Source: Acidobacteria bacterium Mor1
Lineage (GTDB): Bacteria > Acidobacteriota > Polarisedimenticolia > Polarisedimenticolales > Polarisedimenticolaceae
DNA length: 44,880 nucleotides
Direction of reading: 5' to 3'
Assembly (NCBI GenBank): GCA_001664505.1
Contig: CP011806.1
Location: forward strand, 1,336,643 to 1,381,522
The notes beneath the pieces were generated by a model. The model was not told where the DNA came from, made no database searches, and saw only the letters and a list, made by a program, of their open reading frames with translations. Below, piece after piece: positions 33,369-44,880 of the stretch (within the stretch, counting starts at the first letter, position 1; each line of letters opens with the position of its first letter). The translations under genes and the position numbers were made by a program.

Positions 33369-34784
33369 TTACCCCGCCATGCTGTCCAGGAACTCTTCGT
33401 TCGTCTTGGTCTTGGTCATCTTCTCGCGCAGCAGCTCCATCGCCTCGACCGGCGACATCTGCTGCAGCACCTTGCGCAGCACCCAGCTGCGATCGATCTC
33501 TCGCTGGGTCAGCAGCAGCTCTTCCTTGCGCGTTCCCGAGCGCAGCAGGTCCACCGCGGGGAAGACCCGGCGGTCGGCCAGACGGCGATCGAGGTTGATC
33601 TCCATGTTGCCGGTACCCTTGAACTCCTCGAAGATCACGTCGTCCATCCGAGAGCCGGTGTCGACCAGGGCCGTGGCCAGGATGGTCAGCGAACCGCCGT
33701 CCTCGACCTTGCGGGCGGCGCCGAAGAAACGCTTGGGCTTGGCCAACGCGGCGGAGTCGAGACCGCCGGAGAGCACCCTGCCCGAAGCGGGCATCACGGC
33801 GTTGTAGGCCCGGGCGAGGCGGGTGATCGAGTCGAGGAGCAGCACCACGTCATGGCCCGCCTCGACCTGGCGCTTGGCCTTCTCCATCACCATCTCGGCG
33901 ACCTGCACGTGACGGGCGGCGGGCTCGTCGAAGGTGGACGCGATGACGTCCCCCTTGACCGAGCGCACCATGTCGGTGACCTCCTCCGGGCGCTCGTCGA
34001 TGAGCAGCACCATCAGCTTCACTTCGGGATGGTTGTCGGCCAGCGCGTGGGCGATGGCCTGCAGCATCATCGTCTTTCCGGTACGCGGCGGCGAGACGAT
34101 CAGGCCGCGCTGCCCCTTTCCCAGAGGCACCATCAGGTCCAGCACCCGGCCGGAGATATCCTCACCCGGCGACTCGACGCGCAGCCGCACGTCGGGATAG
34201 ACCGGGGTCAGTTTGTCGAAGCGCTTGCGGGTCTTGGCCTGCTCGGGGGTCACGTCGTTGACGGTGTCGACCCGGGAGAGCGCGAAGTAGCGCTCCGAGG
34301 CCTTGGGCAACCGGATCTGGCCACAGACGGTATCGCCGGTCTGCAGGTTGAAGCGGCGGATCTGCGACGGGGAGACGTAGACATCGTCGGGCCCCGGCAG
34401 ATAGCTGGCGTCGGGGGCCCGCAGGAACCCGTAGCCGTCGGAGAGCTTCTCCAGCACTCCCTCGGTCACCAGGGTGCCGTTCTGCGCCGAGTAGGCGCGC
34501 ATCACCCGGTAGACCAACTCGCGGCGATGCAGGTTGGTCGCGTTCTCGATCTGAAGCTCCTTGGCCATCTCGACAAGACTCGCCGCGTCGCGGTTCTTGA
34601 GCTCACGGATGTCCAGGGCCAACTCTTCGGCGCCCTCGACGGCAGCGGCCTCGATCTCGCCGTTGGTGCCGTTGGTGCCGTTTTGGGCTTCCTTGCGAGA
34701 GCCCTTCCGGGAGGCCGGCTTGGACCGCTTCCGGCGGGGCCGCCGTGATTCGGTCTTCGTCGGAGCTTCCTGCTGTTTGGTCAT
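33369..34784 (-). CDS. rho: Transcription termination factor Rho
   Basis: 471 aa. Rho is the hexameric helicase that ends transcripts. The N-terminus (1-55) is a basic Lys/Arg-rich tail. The Rho-N helix domain ([39 protein letters not shown]) is next, followed by the RNA-binding cold-shock domain ([37 protein letters not shown]). The RecA-type motor has Walker [13 protein letters not shown], Walker [17 protein letters not shown] and the R-loop/Q-loop text [18 protein letters not shown]. Its start overlaps the engB stop in ATGA. Confidence 0.97.
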   Translation of the reverse strand: MTKQQEAPTKTESRRPRRKRSKPASRKGSRKEAQNGTNGTNGEIEAAAVEGAEELALDIRELKNRDAASLVEMAKELQIENATNLHRRELVYRVMRAYSAQNGTLVTEGVLEKLSDGYGFLRAPDASYLPGPDDVYVSPSQIRRFNLQTGDTVCGQIRLPKASERYFALSRVDTVNDVTPEQAKTRKRFDKLTPVYPDVRLRVESPGEDISGRVLDLMVPLGKGQRGLIVSPPRTGKTMMLQAIAHALADNHPEVKLMVLLIDERPEEVTDMVRSVKGDVIASTFDEPAARHVQVAEMVMEKAKRQVEAGHDVVLLLDSITRLARAYNAVMPASGRVLSGGLDSAALAKPKRFFGAARKVEDGGSLTILATALVDTGSRMDDVIFEEFKGTGNMEINLDRRLADRRVFPAVDLLRSGTRKEELLLTQREIDRSWVLRKVLQQMSPVEAMELLREKMTKTKTNEEFLDSMAG

Positions 34785-35371
34785 GTCAATGCCCGATCCA
34801 AGTGTGCCCAGATCTGACGGATACCCAGCCCTGTGCTGGAGGACGCGAGAATCGGTGCCCCGTCTTCGGGGAAGGGTCCGAACTCATCGGCCAGAATCCG
34901 CGCCGCGGCCGTTCGTTTGTTGCCCGACAGTTTGTCGGCCTTGGTGGCCACGATCAGATGCGGGACGTCGTAGTGTTCCAACCACTGTTTCATCGCCCGG
35001 TCGAGCCGGGTCGGTTTGTGTCGTGAGTCGACGAGCATCAGCGCGATCGCGATCCGGTCCCGCCGCCGCTCGAGAAAGCCCTCGATCATCGGAGCCCACT
35101 GGGCCTGCACCGACTTGGGCACCTTGGCAAAGCCGTAGCCCGGCAAGTCGATGAAGTAGAAGGCTTCGTTGATGCGATAGAAGTTGACCGTCTGTGTCTT
35201 ACCCGGCGTCGACGATGTCTTGGCCAGCTTGCCCGAACGGAGCAGCCGGTTGATCAACGACGACTTGCCGACGTTGGATCTCCCAAGGAAAACCACGTCG
35301 CGCCCCGCCGCCTGCGGCTCATCCTGCGGCCGCGCGGTAGCGCGCTCGAAACGACTCGACAGAACCTTCAA
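34781..35371 (-). CDS. engB: Ribosome biogenesis GTPase EngB (YsxC/YihA)
   Basis: 196 aa. The GTPase motifs are G1 [13 protein letters not shown]2 [13 protein letters not shown]3 [11 protein letters not shown]4 VATKADKL and a G5-like SSSTG. EngB is needed for maturation of the large ribosomal subunit. The start codon is TTG at 35371 with only a weak purine stretch upstream; an in-frame ATG does not occur nearby. It overlaps rho by four bases at its 3' end and follows lon by ~60 bases. Confidence 0.95.
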   Translation of the reverse strand: MKVLSSRFERATARPQDEPQAAGRDVVFLGRSNVGKSSLINRLLRSGKLAKTSSTPGKTQTVNFYRINEAFYFIDLPGYGFAKVPKSVQAQWAPMIEGFLERRRDRIAIALMLVDSRHKPTRLDRAMKQWLEHYDVPHLIVATKADKLSGNKRTAAARILADEFGPFPEDGAPILASSSTGLGIRQIWAHLDRALT

Positions 35372-35431
35372 CGGACTCGATCCGAACTCGGACCGCCTTT
35401 GGCCACCGACGCATGCCGGCGACGTCAGACG

Positions 35432-37888
<2,457 letters not shown>

Positions 37889-37952
37889 GATAGCCGTCCT
37901 TGCGGACCGGAGCGAGCGACTTTTCTGACGGAGAAAACCGAGCCGGACTTAA

Positions 37953-39191
<1,239 letters not shown>

Positions 39192-39233
39192 CTAGCTAGT
39201 CCTTTGCTGCTGGCCGGGCCATCCCCTCGCGGG

Positions 39234-39827
39234 TCAGGCCTCGGAACCTCTCTGGGTGATCACCATGTCGATGATGCCGTATTCCTTGGCCTGATCGGCT
39301 TCCAGGATGTAATCCCGGTCGGTGTCCATAGAGATCTTTTCCATCGTCTGACCGGTGTTTTCAACCAGTATTTTGTTCAACCGCTCCCGCAGCCGGAGTA
39401 TTTCACGGGCCTGGATGTCGATATCCGCGGCCTGGCCCTGGGCCCCGCCGTGAGGCTGGTGGATCAGAACCCGGGAGTTGGGCAACGTGAAGCGCTTGCC
39501 CTTGGTTCCGGCCGACAGGATCACCGCCGCCATGCTGGCGGCCTGGCCGACACAAAACGTACTGATATCAGGCTTTACGAAGGTCATGGTATCGAGGATC
39601 GCAAGTCCCGCGGTAACGGAACCGCCCGGGGAGTTGATGTAGATCGAGATATCCCGATCCGGATCCTCGGCTTCCAGGAACAACATCTGGGCAATCAACA
39701 AGTTAGCCAGATGGTCGTCGATCGGCTCGCCAAGGAAGATGATGTTGTCCTTGAGGAGCCTCGAATAGATGTCATAGGACCGTTCGCCGCGGCTGGTCTG
39801 CTCGACGACATACGGGATTAAAGGCAT
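39234..39827 (-). CDS. clpP: ATP-dependent Clp protease proteolytic subunit ClpP
   Basis: 197 aa. The catalytic triad is Ser98 (GQAASMAA), His123 (LIHQPHGG) and Asp172 (DTDRDY), positions matching mature ClpP numbering. The N-terminus ([25 protein letters not shown]) has no long propeptide. The first base of its ATG directly follows the tig stop TAA, so translation is likely coupled. It forms the 14-mer chamber that works with the ClpX encoded next. Confidence 0.98.
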   Translation of the reverse strand: MPLIPYVVEQTSRGERSYDIYSRLLKDNIIFLGEPIDDHLANLLIAQMLFLEAEDPDRDISIYINSPGGSVTAGLAILDTMTFVKPDISTFCVGQAASMAAVILSAGTKGKRFTLPNSRVLIHQPHGGAQGQAADIDIQAREILRLRERLNKILVENTGQTMEKISMDTDRDYILEADQAKEYGIIDMVITQRGSEA

Positions 39828-41162
39828 TTAAACATCCTCCCCTTGAATATTAGCAAGGGAGGTCAGCAAGTCAAGCGTAGCCTCTCTAACCAATTGATTT
39901 TGAAGGGCTTGCATCCCAGCACCCTCTTTGAGTCGCTTTTTCAGCTCCTCGGCGGGCTGTCCGGCCCGCTGGGCCTCGATCTGGATGCGCTGCTCGATCT
40001 GCTCGGGGCCGACCTCCACCGATTCCTCCGCGGCGATGGCGTCCAGCACGATGCGAGCATGGACCGACTTCCGGGCGCCTTCCTCCTGGCGGCCGCGGAT
40101 GTCCTTCCAGTCCAGCTCCATCTGCCGGGGGTCCATCCCCTGCATCATCAACGAGCGGACGAAATCTTCCAGACGCTGGTCGATTTCCCGCTCCACTAGA
40201 ACTTCGGGCAGGACGACAGGGTTTTCCACAAGAACCTTGTCGAGAAGCGCCTGCTGCATCGCCTGGTCCGCCTCTCCCTTGCGGCGGGCGGTCAGATCCT
40301 CCCGGATGCGCTCCTTGAGCGCGGCCAGATCGTCGAAATCGCCCAGATCCTTGGCGAACTCGTCGTCGAGCTCGGGAACCTCTTTCCGCTTCACCTCGTG
40401 GACCTTGATCTTGTAGCTCACGTTCTTGCCGGCGAGCTGCTCGTGCTCGAACTCCTTCGGGTATTCCACCGCGAACTCGAGCTCCGCTCCGGCGGTGGCC
40501 CCTTCGAGCTTCTCGTTGAAGGCGGGCAGGTGATGCTGGGAGCCGACCTCGACCATCACGTTCTCGCGATTCTCGGGCTCGGCGGCACTCCCCTTCTCAC
40601 CCTCGGCCTCTTCACCCTCGGCCGCCTCCGCCTCGGCGCCTTCGACCACCGAGGCGACGTCGGCCATCAGCACGTCGCCGACACCGGCGGCCCGGCCTTC
40701 CTCGGTCACCAACTGGGTGCGCTGCTGGCGCAACTCGTCGAGGAACTGATCGATGTCCGCCTCGCCGACCGGCTGCTGTTCCCGGGCGACCTCGATGCCC
40801 TTGTAGTCCTTGGGCTGGACCTCGGGCATGACCTCGAGGGTCGCCTTGAAACGGAAGGGCTGGCCGTGCTCGAAGTGCACCTCGTCGACCACCGGGTCGC
40901 CGATGACCTGCAGCTTCTTGTCGTGCATCGCCTCGTGGTAGAGCCGGGACATCAAACGGTCGCGGACCTCATCGTCGATCTCGCTCTTGAAGCGCGCCTG
41001 GACGACGGTCAGCGGCGCCTTGCCCGGGCGGAACCCCGGGATGTTTGCCTTGGCGGCGTAGGCGCGAAGAACCGCCTCGGTCTCGCCGGCCACGGCGTCG
41101 ATGCCGGCCTCGATCTCGAGGGTCTTCTTGACGTCGCTCACATCGGTCAGTTCGATCTTCAT
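39828..41162 (-). CDS. tig: Trigger factor, ribosome-associated chaperone/prolyl isomerase
   Basis: 444 aa. The ribosome-binding loop GFRPGKAP is at about 43-50. The PPIase domain (about 145-250) is interrupted at about 174-200 by an acidic Glu/Ala-rich insert (GAEAEAAEGEEAEGEK), which most trigger factors lack. The C-terminal chaperone arms are helical (MDPRQMELDWKDIRGRQEEGARKSVHARIVLDAIAAEE). ATG at 41162 is preferred because the conserved MKIELTDVSDVKKTLEIE starts there; an ATG at 41189 adds nine residues. It meets nascent chains at the ribosome exit and starts the folding/proteolysis block. Confidence 0.95.
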   Translation of the reverse strand: MKIELTDVSDVKKTLEIEAGIDAVAGETEAVLRAYAAKANIPGFRPGKAPLTVVQARFKSEIDDEVRDRLMSRLYHEAMHDKKLQVIGDPVVDEVHFEHGQPFRFKATLEVMPEVQPKDYKGIEVAREQQPVGEADIDQFLDELRQQRTQLVTEEGRAAGVGDVLMADVASVVEGAEAEAAEGEEAEGEKGSAAEPENRENVMVEVGSQHHLPAFNEKLEGATAGAELEFAVEYPKEFEHEQLAGKNVSYKIKVHEVKRKEVPELDDEFAKDLGDFDDLAALKERIREDLTARRKGEADQAMQQALLDKVLVENPVVLPEVLVEREIDQRLEDFVRSLMMQGMDPRQMELDWKDIRGRQEEGARKSVHARIVLDAIAAEESVEVGPEQIEQRIQIEAQRAGQPAEELKKRLKEGAGMQALQNQLVREATLDLLTSLANIQGEDV

Positions 41163-41374
41163 CAGGTCCCCGTATCGTCCCGGCTGCATTCCCGGGGATG
41201 GCGCTTCAAAACGTCGTCGGAATCACGGCCTGGGCCGCGTGGGTCGTGGGGCGCTTTGAAGGGTAACCGTCCGTCGTAGGTACGCGTGCCGGTTAGGGCG
41301 AAGGGCGCTTGCCCTGAGTTCGCCGGAGGCTGTTTGCCCCGGAGAACCGCCGTTGGGCAAGGCCAAGGTTAAAG

Positions 41375-41450
41375 TGGTGAGCCGCCAGGGAATCGAACCC
41401 CGAACCCGCAGATTAAGAGTCTGCTGCTCTGCCAGTTGAGCTAGCGGCCC
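41375..41450 (-). tRNA. tRNA-Lys (anticodon CTT)
   Basis: A full cloverleaf of 76 bases on the minus strand including an encoded 3' CCA (41375-41377). The acceptor arms GGGCCGC and GCGGCTC pair with one G-U. The D loop has AGCTCAACTGGCAGAGC. The anticodon stem is GCAGA/TCTGC around the loop CTCTTAA, giving anticodon CTT, which reads AAG (lysine). The T arm is intact (GGTTCGATTCC). It lies ~210 bases upstream of tig. Confidence 0.95.
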
Positions 41451-41464
41451 ACACAGGACCGCGG

Positions 41465-41470
41465 ATATTA
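41465..41470 (-). promoter_or_regulatory. Likely -10 element of the tRNA-Lys promoter
   Basis: TAATAT on the minus strand ends 14 bases before the mature tRNA 5' end, giving a 5' leader of about seven bases. No strong -35 could be recognised at 16-18 bases upstream (the sequence there is GGACCT-like). Confidence 0.35.
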
Positions 41471-41586
41471 ACACGAAACCTGCAAAAGGTCCGCCCGCCC
41501 CGGCGGGCTGGCGCGGCCCCACGCTGCATGGCAGAGTCGGAGCGGGAGGCGCGACGCGCTCCCGCCGCCCCCTCGGAGATTCTGCG

Positions 41587-42075
41587 ATGCCTCGACGACG
41601 ACCCAGAGCCTTCCCGGGCACCCCTTTTCGGTCCCTGGCCGGCCTGGTGATGCTGTTGCTGGCGATGCTCCTGCTCGCCCTGCTCCCGGTGAGCGTCGCC
41701 GCCGCCGGGGACACTCTGACCCTGACGGTGCGGATCGAGGGGCTCAAATCCGACCGCGGCGGAATCGCCATCGCGATCTACGATTCGGAACAGGCCTTCA
41801 CCGAGCGGACCGCGCCGCTGCACAAGGCCTTCCTGCCGATCGAAGACAAGAGCTGCAGCTGGGTGTTGACCGACCTCACCGCGGGTGACTACGCCGTCCT
41901 CGTCTACCACGACCGCAACGGAAACGAACAGCTCGACACCAACAAGCTGCGGATCCCCAAGGAACCCTACGGCTTCTCCAACAACGCGAGGGGGAGCTTC
42001 GGCCCGCCGGGATTCGACAAGGTCCGCTTCACCCTCAGCGAACCGGAGCAGACCATCGAGATCGAGGTCCGCTAG
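41587..42075 (+). CDS. DUF2141 domain exported protein
   Basis: 162 aa. A basic N-terminus is followed by a signal segment (about 17-39, LAGLVMLLLAMLLLALLPVSVAA). The mature ~120 residues match DUF2141: LTVRIEGLKSDRGGIAIAIYDSEQAF, then LTAGDYAVLVYHDRNGNEQLDTNKLRIPKEPYGFSNNARG, and FTLSEPEQTIEIEV. The family is a small periplasmic beta-sandwich of unknown function. GGAG eight to nine bases before the ATG acts as the ribosome site. It stands divergent to the tRNA-Lys gene and is followed by two small genes. Confidence 0.88.
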   Translation: MPRRRPRAFPGTPFRSLAGLVMLLLAMLLLALLPVSVAAAGDTLTLTVRIEGLKSDRGGIAIAIYDSEQAFTERTAPLHKAFLPIEDKSCSWVLTDLTAGDYAVLVYHDRNGNEQLDTNKLRIPKEPYGFSNNARGSFGPPGFDKVRFTLSEPEQTIEIEVR

Positions 42076-42091
42076 CGCCCGGGACACCGCG

Positions 42092-42277
42092 ATGCTGCTG
42101 CCCCTGACCTACGTCTGCCCCCACTGCGCCCAGGCCAGCGAGACCTCCGCCGACCCCTCCCAGGGAAGCTCCCAGCAATACGTGGAGGACTGCCAGGTTT
42201 GCTGCCGCCCCCTGCTGTTGCGGGTCGGTGTCGAAGATGGCGAGGCCTGGGCCGAGGCCAGCCCCGAGTCGGAATAG
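42092..42277 (+). CDS. CPXCG-motif cysteine-rich small protein
   Basis: 61 aa. Two cysteine pairs, TYVCPHCAQ and DCQVCCRP, joined by the conserved acidic/Ser stretch DPSQGSSQQYVEDC, match the CPXCG protein family, a small zinc-ribbon-like protein of unknown role. The ATG at 42092 lies 16 bases after the stop of the DUF2141 gene. The second family Cys pair usually reads CxxC; here the text is CQVCC. Cytoplasmic by sequence. Confidence 0.85.
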   Translation: MLLPLTYVCPHCAQASETSADPSQGSSQQYVEDCQVCCRPLLLRVGVEDGEAWAEASPESE

Positions 42278-42338
42278 CCCCCCGGCAGCGGGCGGTTACA
42301 ATGGGTCCGTCGTTCTTCTGTTCCCGAGGTCCACTCCG

Positions 42339-42893
42339 ATGGCTCAACGGTCTCCTGCCCGTCTACGGCTCACCGGTTGCCTGGTCGCGCTCGTCGCGGT
42401 GCTGACCACCGGCTGCGGCAGCTGGCACCGGGCCGGCCTCGATGACGAGATGCAGGACCTTTGCGACAAGGTGGGCCGCCGGGTCTCCCTCGATACCTGG
42501 GAGCGCCCCGAGAGCTGGGTCGGCTACACCGCCGCCGAGCTGGAAGAGCAATGGGGCGCCCCGAAGAAGGTCACCCTGCTCGACGACGGACGGGTGCGCT
42601 ACGCCTTCGAACGAAAGCTGACCGGCAAGCGGGACTACTGCGCCACCGCGGTCAAGAGCCCGCCGGTGACCGCGCCCTCGGTCCTACCCGATCCCCAGGG
42701 GCACGTGGCGGCCAACGCCCCGCCCCCGCGGGGCAAGGGGCCCGGAGACGGCGACCTGCAGGTACCGGTCGTGGTCGGCCGCCTGGAGGCGGAGTTCATC
42801 CTCGAGGCCGGCGAGGTCGCCGAACAGGAACTGGGGACCATCCGCTGGAAGCGCCGCTACCGTTACCTCGGCGCCCAGATGCGCACCGAGTAG
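42339..42893 (+). CDS. Predicted lipoprotein of unknown function
   Basis: 184 aa. A signal sequence ends in a lipobox-like VAVLTTGC, so the mature protein would be lipid-anchored at Cys26. The following part includes YTAAELEEQWGAPKKVTLLDDGRVRYAFER, the pattern of a SmpA/BamE-like or outer-membrane small lipoprotein (a strand pair after a helix starting E-L-x-x-x-W-G-x-P). The C-terminal half has a Pro/Gly-rich linker (PPPRGKGPGDGD) then beta-rich text. BamE-likeness is only suggestive. Confidence 0.7.
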   Translation: MAQRSPARLRLTGCLVALVAVLTTGCGSWHRAGLDDEMQDLCDKVGRRVSLDTWERPESWVGYTAAELEEQWGAPKKVTLLDDGRVRYAFERKLTGKRDYCATAVKSPPVTAPSVLPDPQGHVAANAPPPRGKGPGDGDLQVPVVVGRLEAEFILEAGEVAEQELGTIRWKRRYRYLGAQMRTE

Positions 42894-42897
42894 CGGG

Positions 42898-44880
42898 TCA
42901 CTGGCAGGGCGCGCAGTCGTCACTGCACGCCGGATTCGAATCGTTGCAATCGATGGCGGCGCAGATTCCGTCGCCGTCTGCGTCGACGCAGCTGTCCGCG
43001 CATGGGATGACCCGCTCGGTGCCGCCGGAGTCCGCGCCGTAGCTGCCCGGGTTCGGAAGCACCGGCCGGGTCAGGTAGTAGAACGCTCCCCCTGCGGCGG
43101 GTATCGCCGGATCGATCACCTCGGTCAGGTCGCCAAGGGCCAAGGGCGTGCAGCCCAGAGACATGTCGGGCAACTCGGCCCGCACCGTCTCGTGGAAGGT
43201 CGCGCCCACCGGCACCGGCCAGCTGTAGGCCCGGTTGTCCAGAGGGTCGAAGAAGCCGGTGGTCCCGCTGTTCTCGTCGATCACGCCGTAGCCGAGATCG
43301 CCGGGGCATTGGTTGTCCAGCCCGTCGTTGAGTTCCGGCGCCCCGGGATAGATCGTGCCGAAGGCGTCGTTGCAATCCAACGGCGCAGAGCACGAAGGCG
43401 CCGAGCCGAAACCGTCGCCGTCGAAGTCGAGACAGTTCTGGTCTCCTTCGACCGAGCCGATGTCGCACTCCCCGAGGTTGCGCACCACCTCGGCCTGGTC
43501 CCGCTCGCTACAGGCGAAGGCGGTGCCCGGAAACACCGGGCTACCCGCATCGATCACCGGGCTGCCCACCAGCGGCCGGTAGGTCTCGGTGGACCCGCCG
43601 TTGTCTCCCAGGGGCCCCAGGGCCGGATCCTGATTGAGGATGTTGCCGGTAGTGTCCCCGACGATGCTGCAGCCCGTGGGCTGCTCGATCAGGTTGTAGC
43701 CGCGGCTGTCGACGGTGGTGGAGCAGTCGCCGTTGCCGTTGTTGGCCACGATGGTGCCGGCGAGCACCACGGTCCCGGAGCCGCTGATCCCGCCGGCTCC
43801 GTTGACCGCACTGTTGTCGACGATGGTGCTGCTGCGCACCTCGGCCCCGCCGCTCTCGAGGACGATGCCACCGGCTTCGTTCCCGGTGCCCTGGTTCTCG
43901 GCAATCGTCGAGTCGGAGATGGTCAGCATCTCCCCTTCGTGGAGCACGCCGACATCGTTCCCCCGGATGGTCGAGCGCTCGATCGTGGCGAATCCGCCGA
44001 AGGGGCCCGGCCCCCTGGGCTCGGTGCGGATCCCGGTGCCGTTGTCCTCCACGGTGCAGCGGTTGAGGAAGACCCGCCCCGGATCAGCGCCTGCGCCGCC
44101 ACCGTTCTCGGCGAGCACCCCGGTACCGCTATTCCGAATCGTCGATTCGGTCAGATACATCAGCCCCCCGAGGTCGGCGAGCACGCCGATTCCACCGCCG
44201 GAGATCACACTGTCGCGAACGTTTACGATCCCCTCCCACAGGCTGAGGCGCCCCATCGCGCAGCTATCGATGTGGTAGGTCCCGGGCTCGCTGACGAACA
44301 CCTCATCGAGATACAGGCCGCCGAGATAAGCGTCGGGGGAACCCGCCGCCACCCCCTCGAAGGTCGTCCCGAGAATCCGGCTCTGATCGCTTCCGGCGCC
44401 GAGCAGCGCCTTGGCGCCGACCCCTCGCAGGTTGCCGAACGCGCCGTCGACCACGAAGTCGCCGGGCGGTACCCGGATACCGCAACCGTTCTGGGCCAGC
44501 ACCACCGCCTCGCGCAGGGTGCAATCGGAGACACACTCGCCGTCATAGGGCCCGTCCGTCGCGGTGGTCACCGAAATACCGCAGTCACAGACATCGCCGA
44601 CCCCGTCCTGATCGACATCCGCCTGGGAGGGGTCGGCACGCAGCGGACAGTTGTCGCGGCAATCGGGGACGCCGTCGCCGTCGATATCGCTCGAGGAGTC
44701 TTCATCGGCACAGTGGTCGCCGCAGGTGCCGTCGCAGGTCGCGCCGCAATCGGCCCGGGTGTCGTCGCAATCGTCGAAGCGGCAGAGGCCGTCGCCGTCG
44801 TTGTCCACGCAGTCCTGGCGGCAACCGGGGCGGGTATCGTCGCAGTCGCTGCAGGCAGGCTCTCCGTCCCCGTCGAGATC
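42898..44880 (-). CDS. Large secreted beta-helix protein with calcium-type repeats (partial)
   Basis: At least 660 aa; the reading frame runs to the right edge of the window, so the start is outside. From the N-terminal side, thrombospondin type 3/MopE-like acidic motifs (DIDGDGVPDCRDNCP, DVDQDGVGDVCDC) are followed by a CTLREAV element, then a right-handed parallel beta-helix region (about 100-430) with repeated short strands such as VRDSVISGGGIGVLADLGG and ISDSTIAENQGTG. A C-terminal part has more acidic metal-binding repeats (DFDGDGFGSAPSC, DADGDGICAAIDCNDSNPACSDDC). Such proteins are exported and bind calcium at the surface. The ligand is unknown. Stop at 42898 lies four bases from the convergent lipoprotein gene end. 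Confidence 0.82.
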   Translation of the reverse strand, partial: DLDGDGEPACSDCDDTRPGCRQDCVDNDGDGLCRFDDCDDTRADCGATCDGTCGDHCADEDSSSDIDGDGVPDCRDNCPLRADPSQADVDQDGVGDVCDCGISVTTATDGPYDGECVSDCTLREAVVLAQNGCGIRVPPGDFVVDGAFGNLRGVGAKALLGAGSDQSRILGTTFEGVAAGSPDAYLGGLYLDEVFVSEPGTYHIDSCAMGRLSLWEGIVNVRDSVISGGGIGVLADLGGLMYLTESTIRNSGTGVLAENGGGAGADPGRVFLNRCTVEDNGTGIRTEPRGPGPFGGFATIERSTIRGNDVGVLHEGEMLTISDSTIAENQGTGNEAGGIVLESGGAEVRSSTIVDNSAVNGAGGISGSGTVVLAGTIVANNGNGDCSTTVDSRGYNLIEQPTGCSIVGDTTGNILNQDPALGPLGDNGGSTETYRPLVGSPVIDAGSPVFPGTAFACSERDQAEVVRNLGECDIGSVEGDQNCLDFDGDGFGSAPSCSAPLDCNDAFGTIYPGAPELNDGLDNQCPGDLGYGVIDENSGTTGFFDPLDNRAYSWPVPVGATFHETVRAELPDMSLGCTPLALGDLTEVIDPAIPAAGGAFYYLTRPVLPNPGSYGADSGGTERVIPCADSCVDADGDGICAAIDCNDSNPACSDDCAPCQ

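Noticed and set aside
41302-41315. Hairpin AGGGC-4-GCCCT between tRNA-Lys and tig as a terminator
   Set aside because: The stem is only five pairs and has no T tract on either strand.

Overview
The window is GC-rich, densely packed bacterial chromosome with 42 protein-coding genes, one tRNA gene and a few well-defined regulatory sites. Several features suggest a Gram-negative-type envelope or secretion repertoire: TatA, a periplasmic-type thiol relay, a lipoprotein, and long secreted repeat proteins with thrombospondin type 3/MopE-like calcium motifs. Together with SelB, a LarC, sigma-54-type regulators and an Hfq-like LSm protein, this resembles Acidobacteriota or a related deep phylum. That placement is inference; no rRNA is present. 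No insertion sequence, prophage, CRISPR array or integrase was seen. A block of housekeeping genes indicates ordinary chromosome.

Left part (1-16.1 kb). After a small unknown gene there is a divergent pair: a minus-strand protein with a ribbon-helix-helix-like C-terminus, and a plus-strand secreted subtilase ending in 33 hexapeptide units (A-L-W-S-D type). Between them (896-1261) lies an array of GTGAGAC heptamers in 8-bp phase, plus a good promoter for the minus gene. This is the most unusual part of the window. Next comes a minus-strand run, in transcription order: hybrid histidine kinase, selB, tatA, and a ChaN-like protein. A group 2 sigma-70 factor follows. The 444-bp gap at 10548-10991 holds an AT-rich promoter island, a possible small RNA with its own terminator, and a promoter with a palindromic operator for an XRE regulator. 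Downstream are a TPR protein and a translationally coupled exported protein, then a rhomboid protease with a coupled secreted partner, and a sigma-54-type activator.

Middle part (16.1-31.3 kb). This holds an HNH protein and a thiol-redox cluster (thioredoxin, DsbD/CcdA-like transporter, TlpA-like oxidoreductase). An ECF sigma/anti-sigma pair with a strong terminator follows. Then come a sirtuin overlapping larC, a free-standing tRNA-binding OB-fold protein, an Hfq-like protein, phosphotransacetylase with a membrane glycosyltransferase, a cellulose-synthase-like glycosyltransferase, an erythromycin-esterase-like protein, and a DUF885-like protein that seems to lack its zinc motif.

Right part (30-44.9 kb). 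A long minus-strand block, in transcription order, carries tRNA-Lys(CTT), tig, clpP, clpX, lon, engB, rho, prfA, prmC and moeA. It links protein folding and proteolysis with transcription and translation termination, and the junctions are mostly overlapping or only a few bases wide. Three small plus-strand genes follow (DUF2141 protein, CPXCG protein, lipoprotein). A large secreted beta-helix/calcium-repeat protein runs off the right edge.
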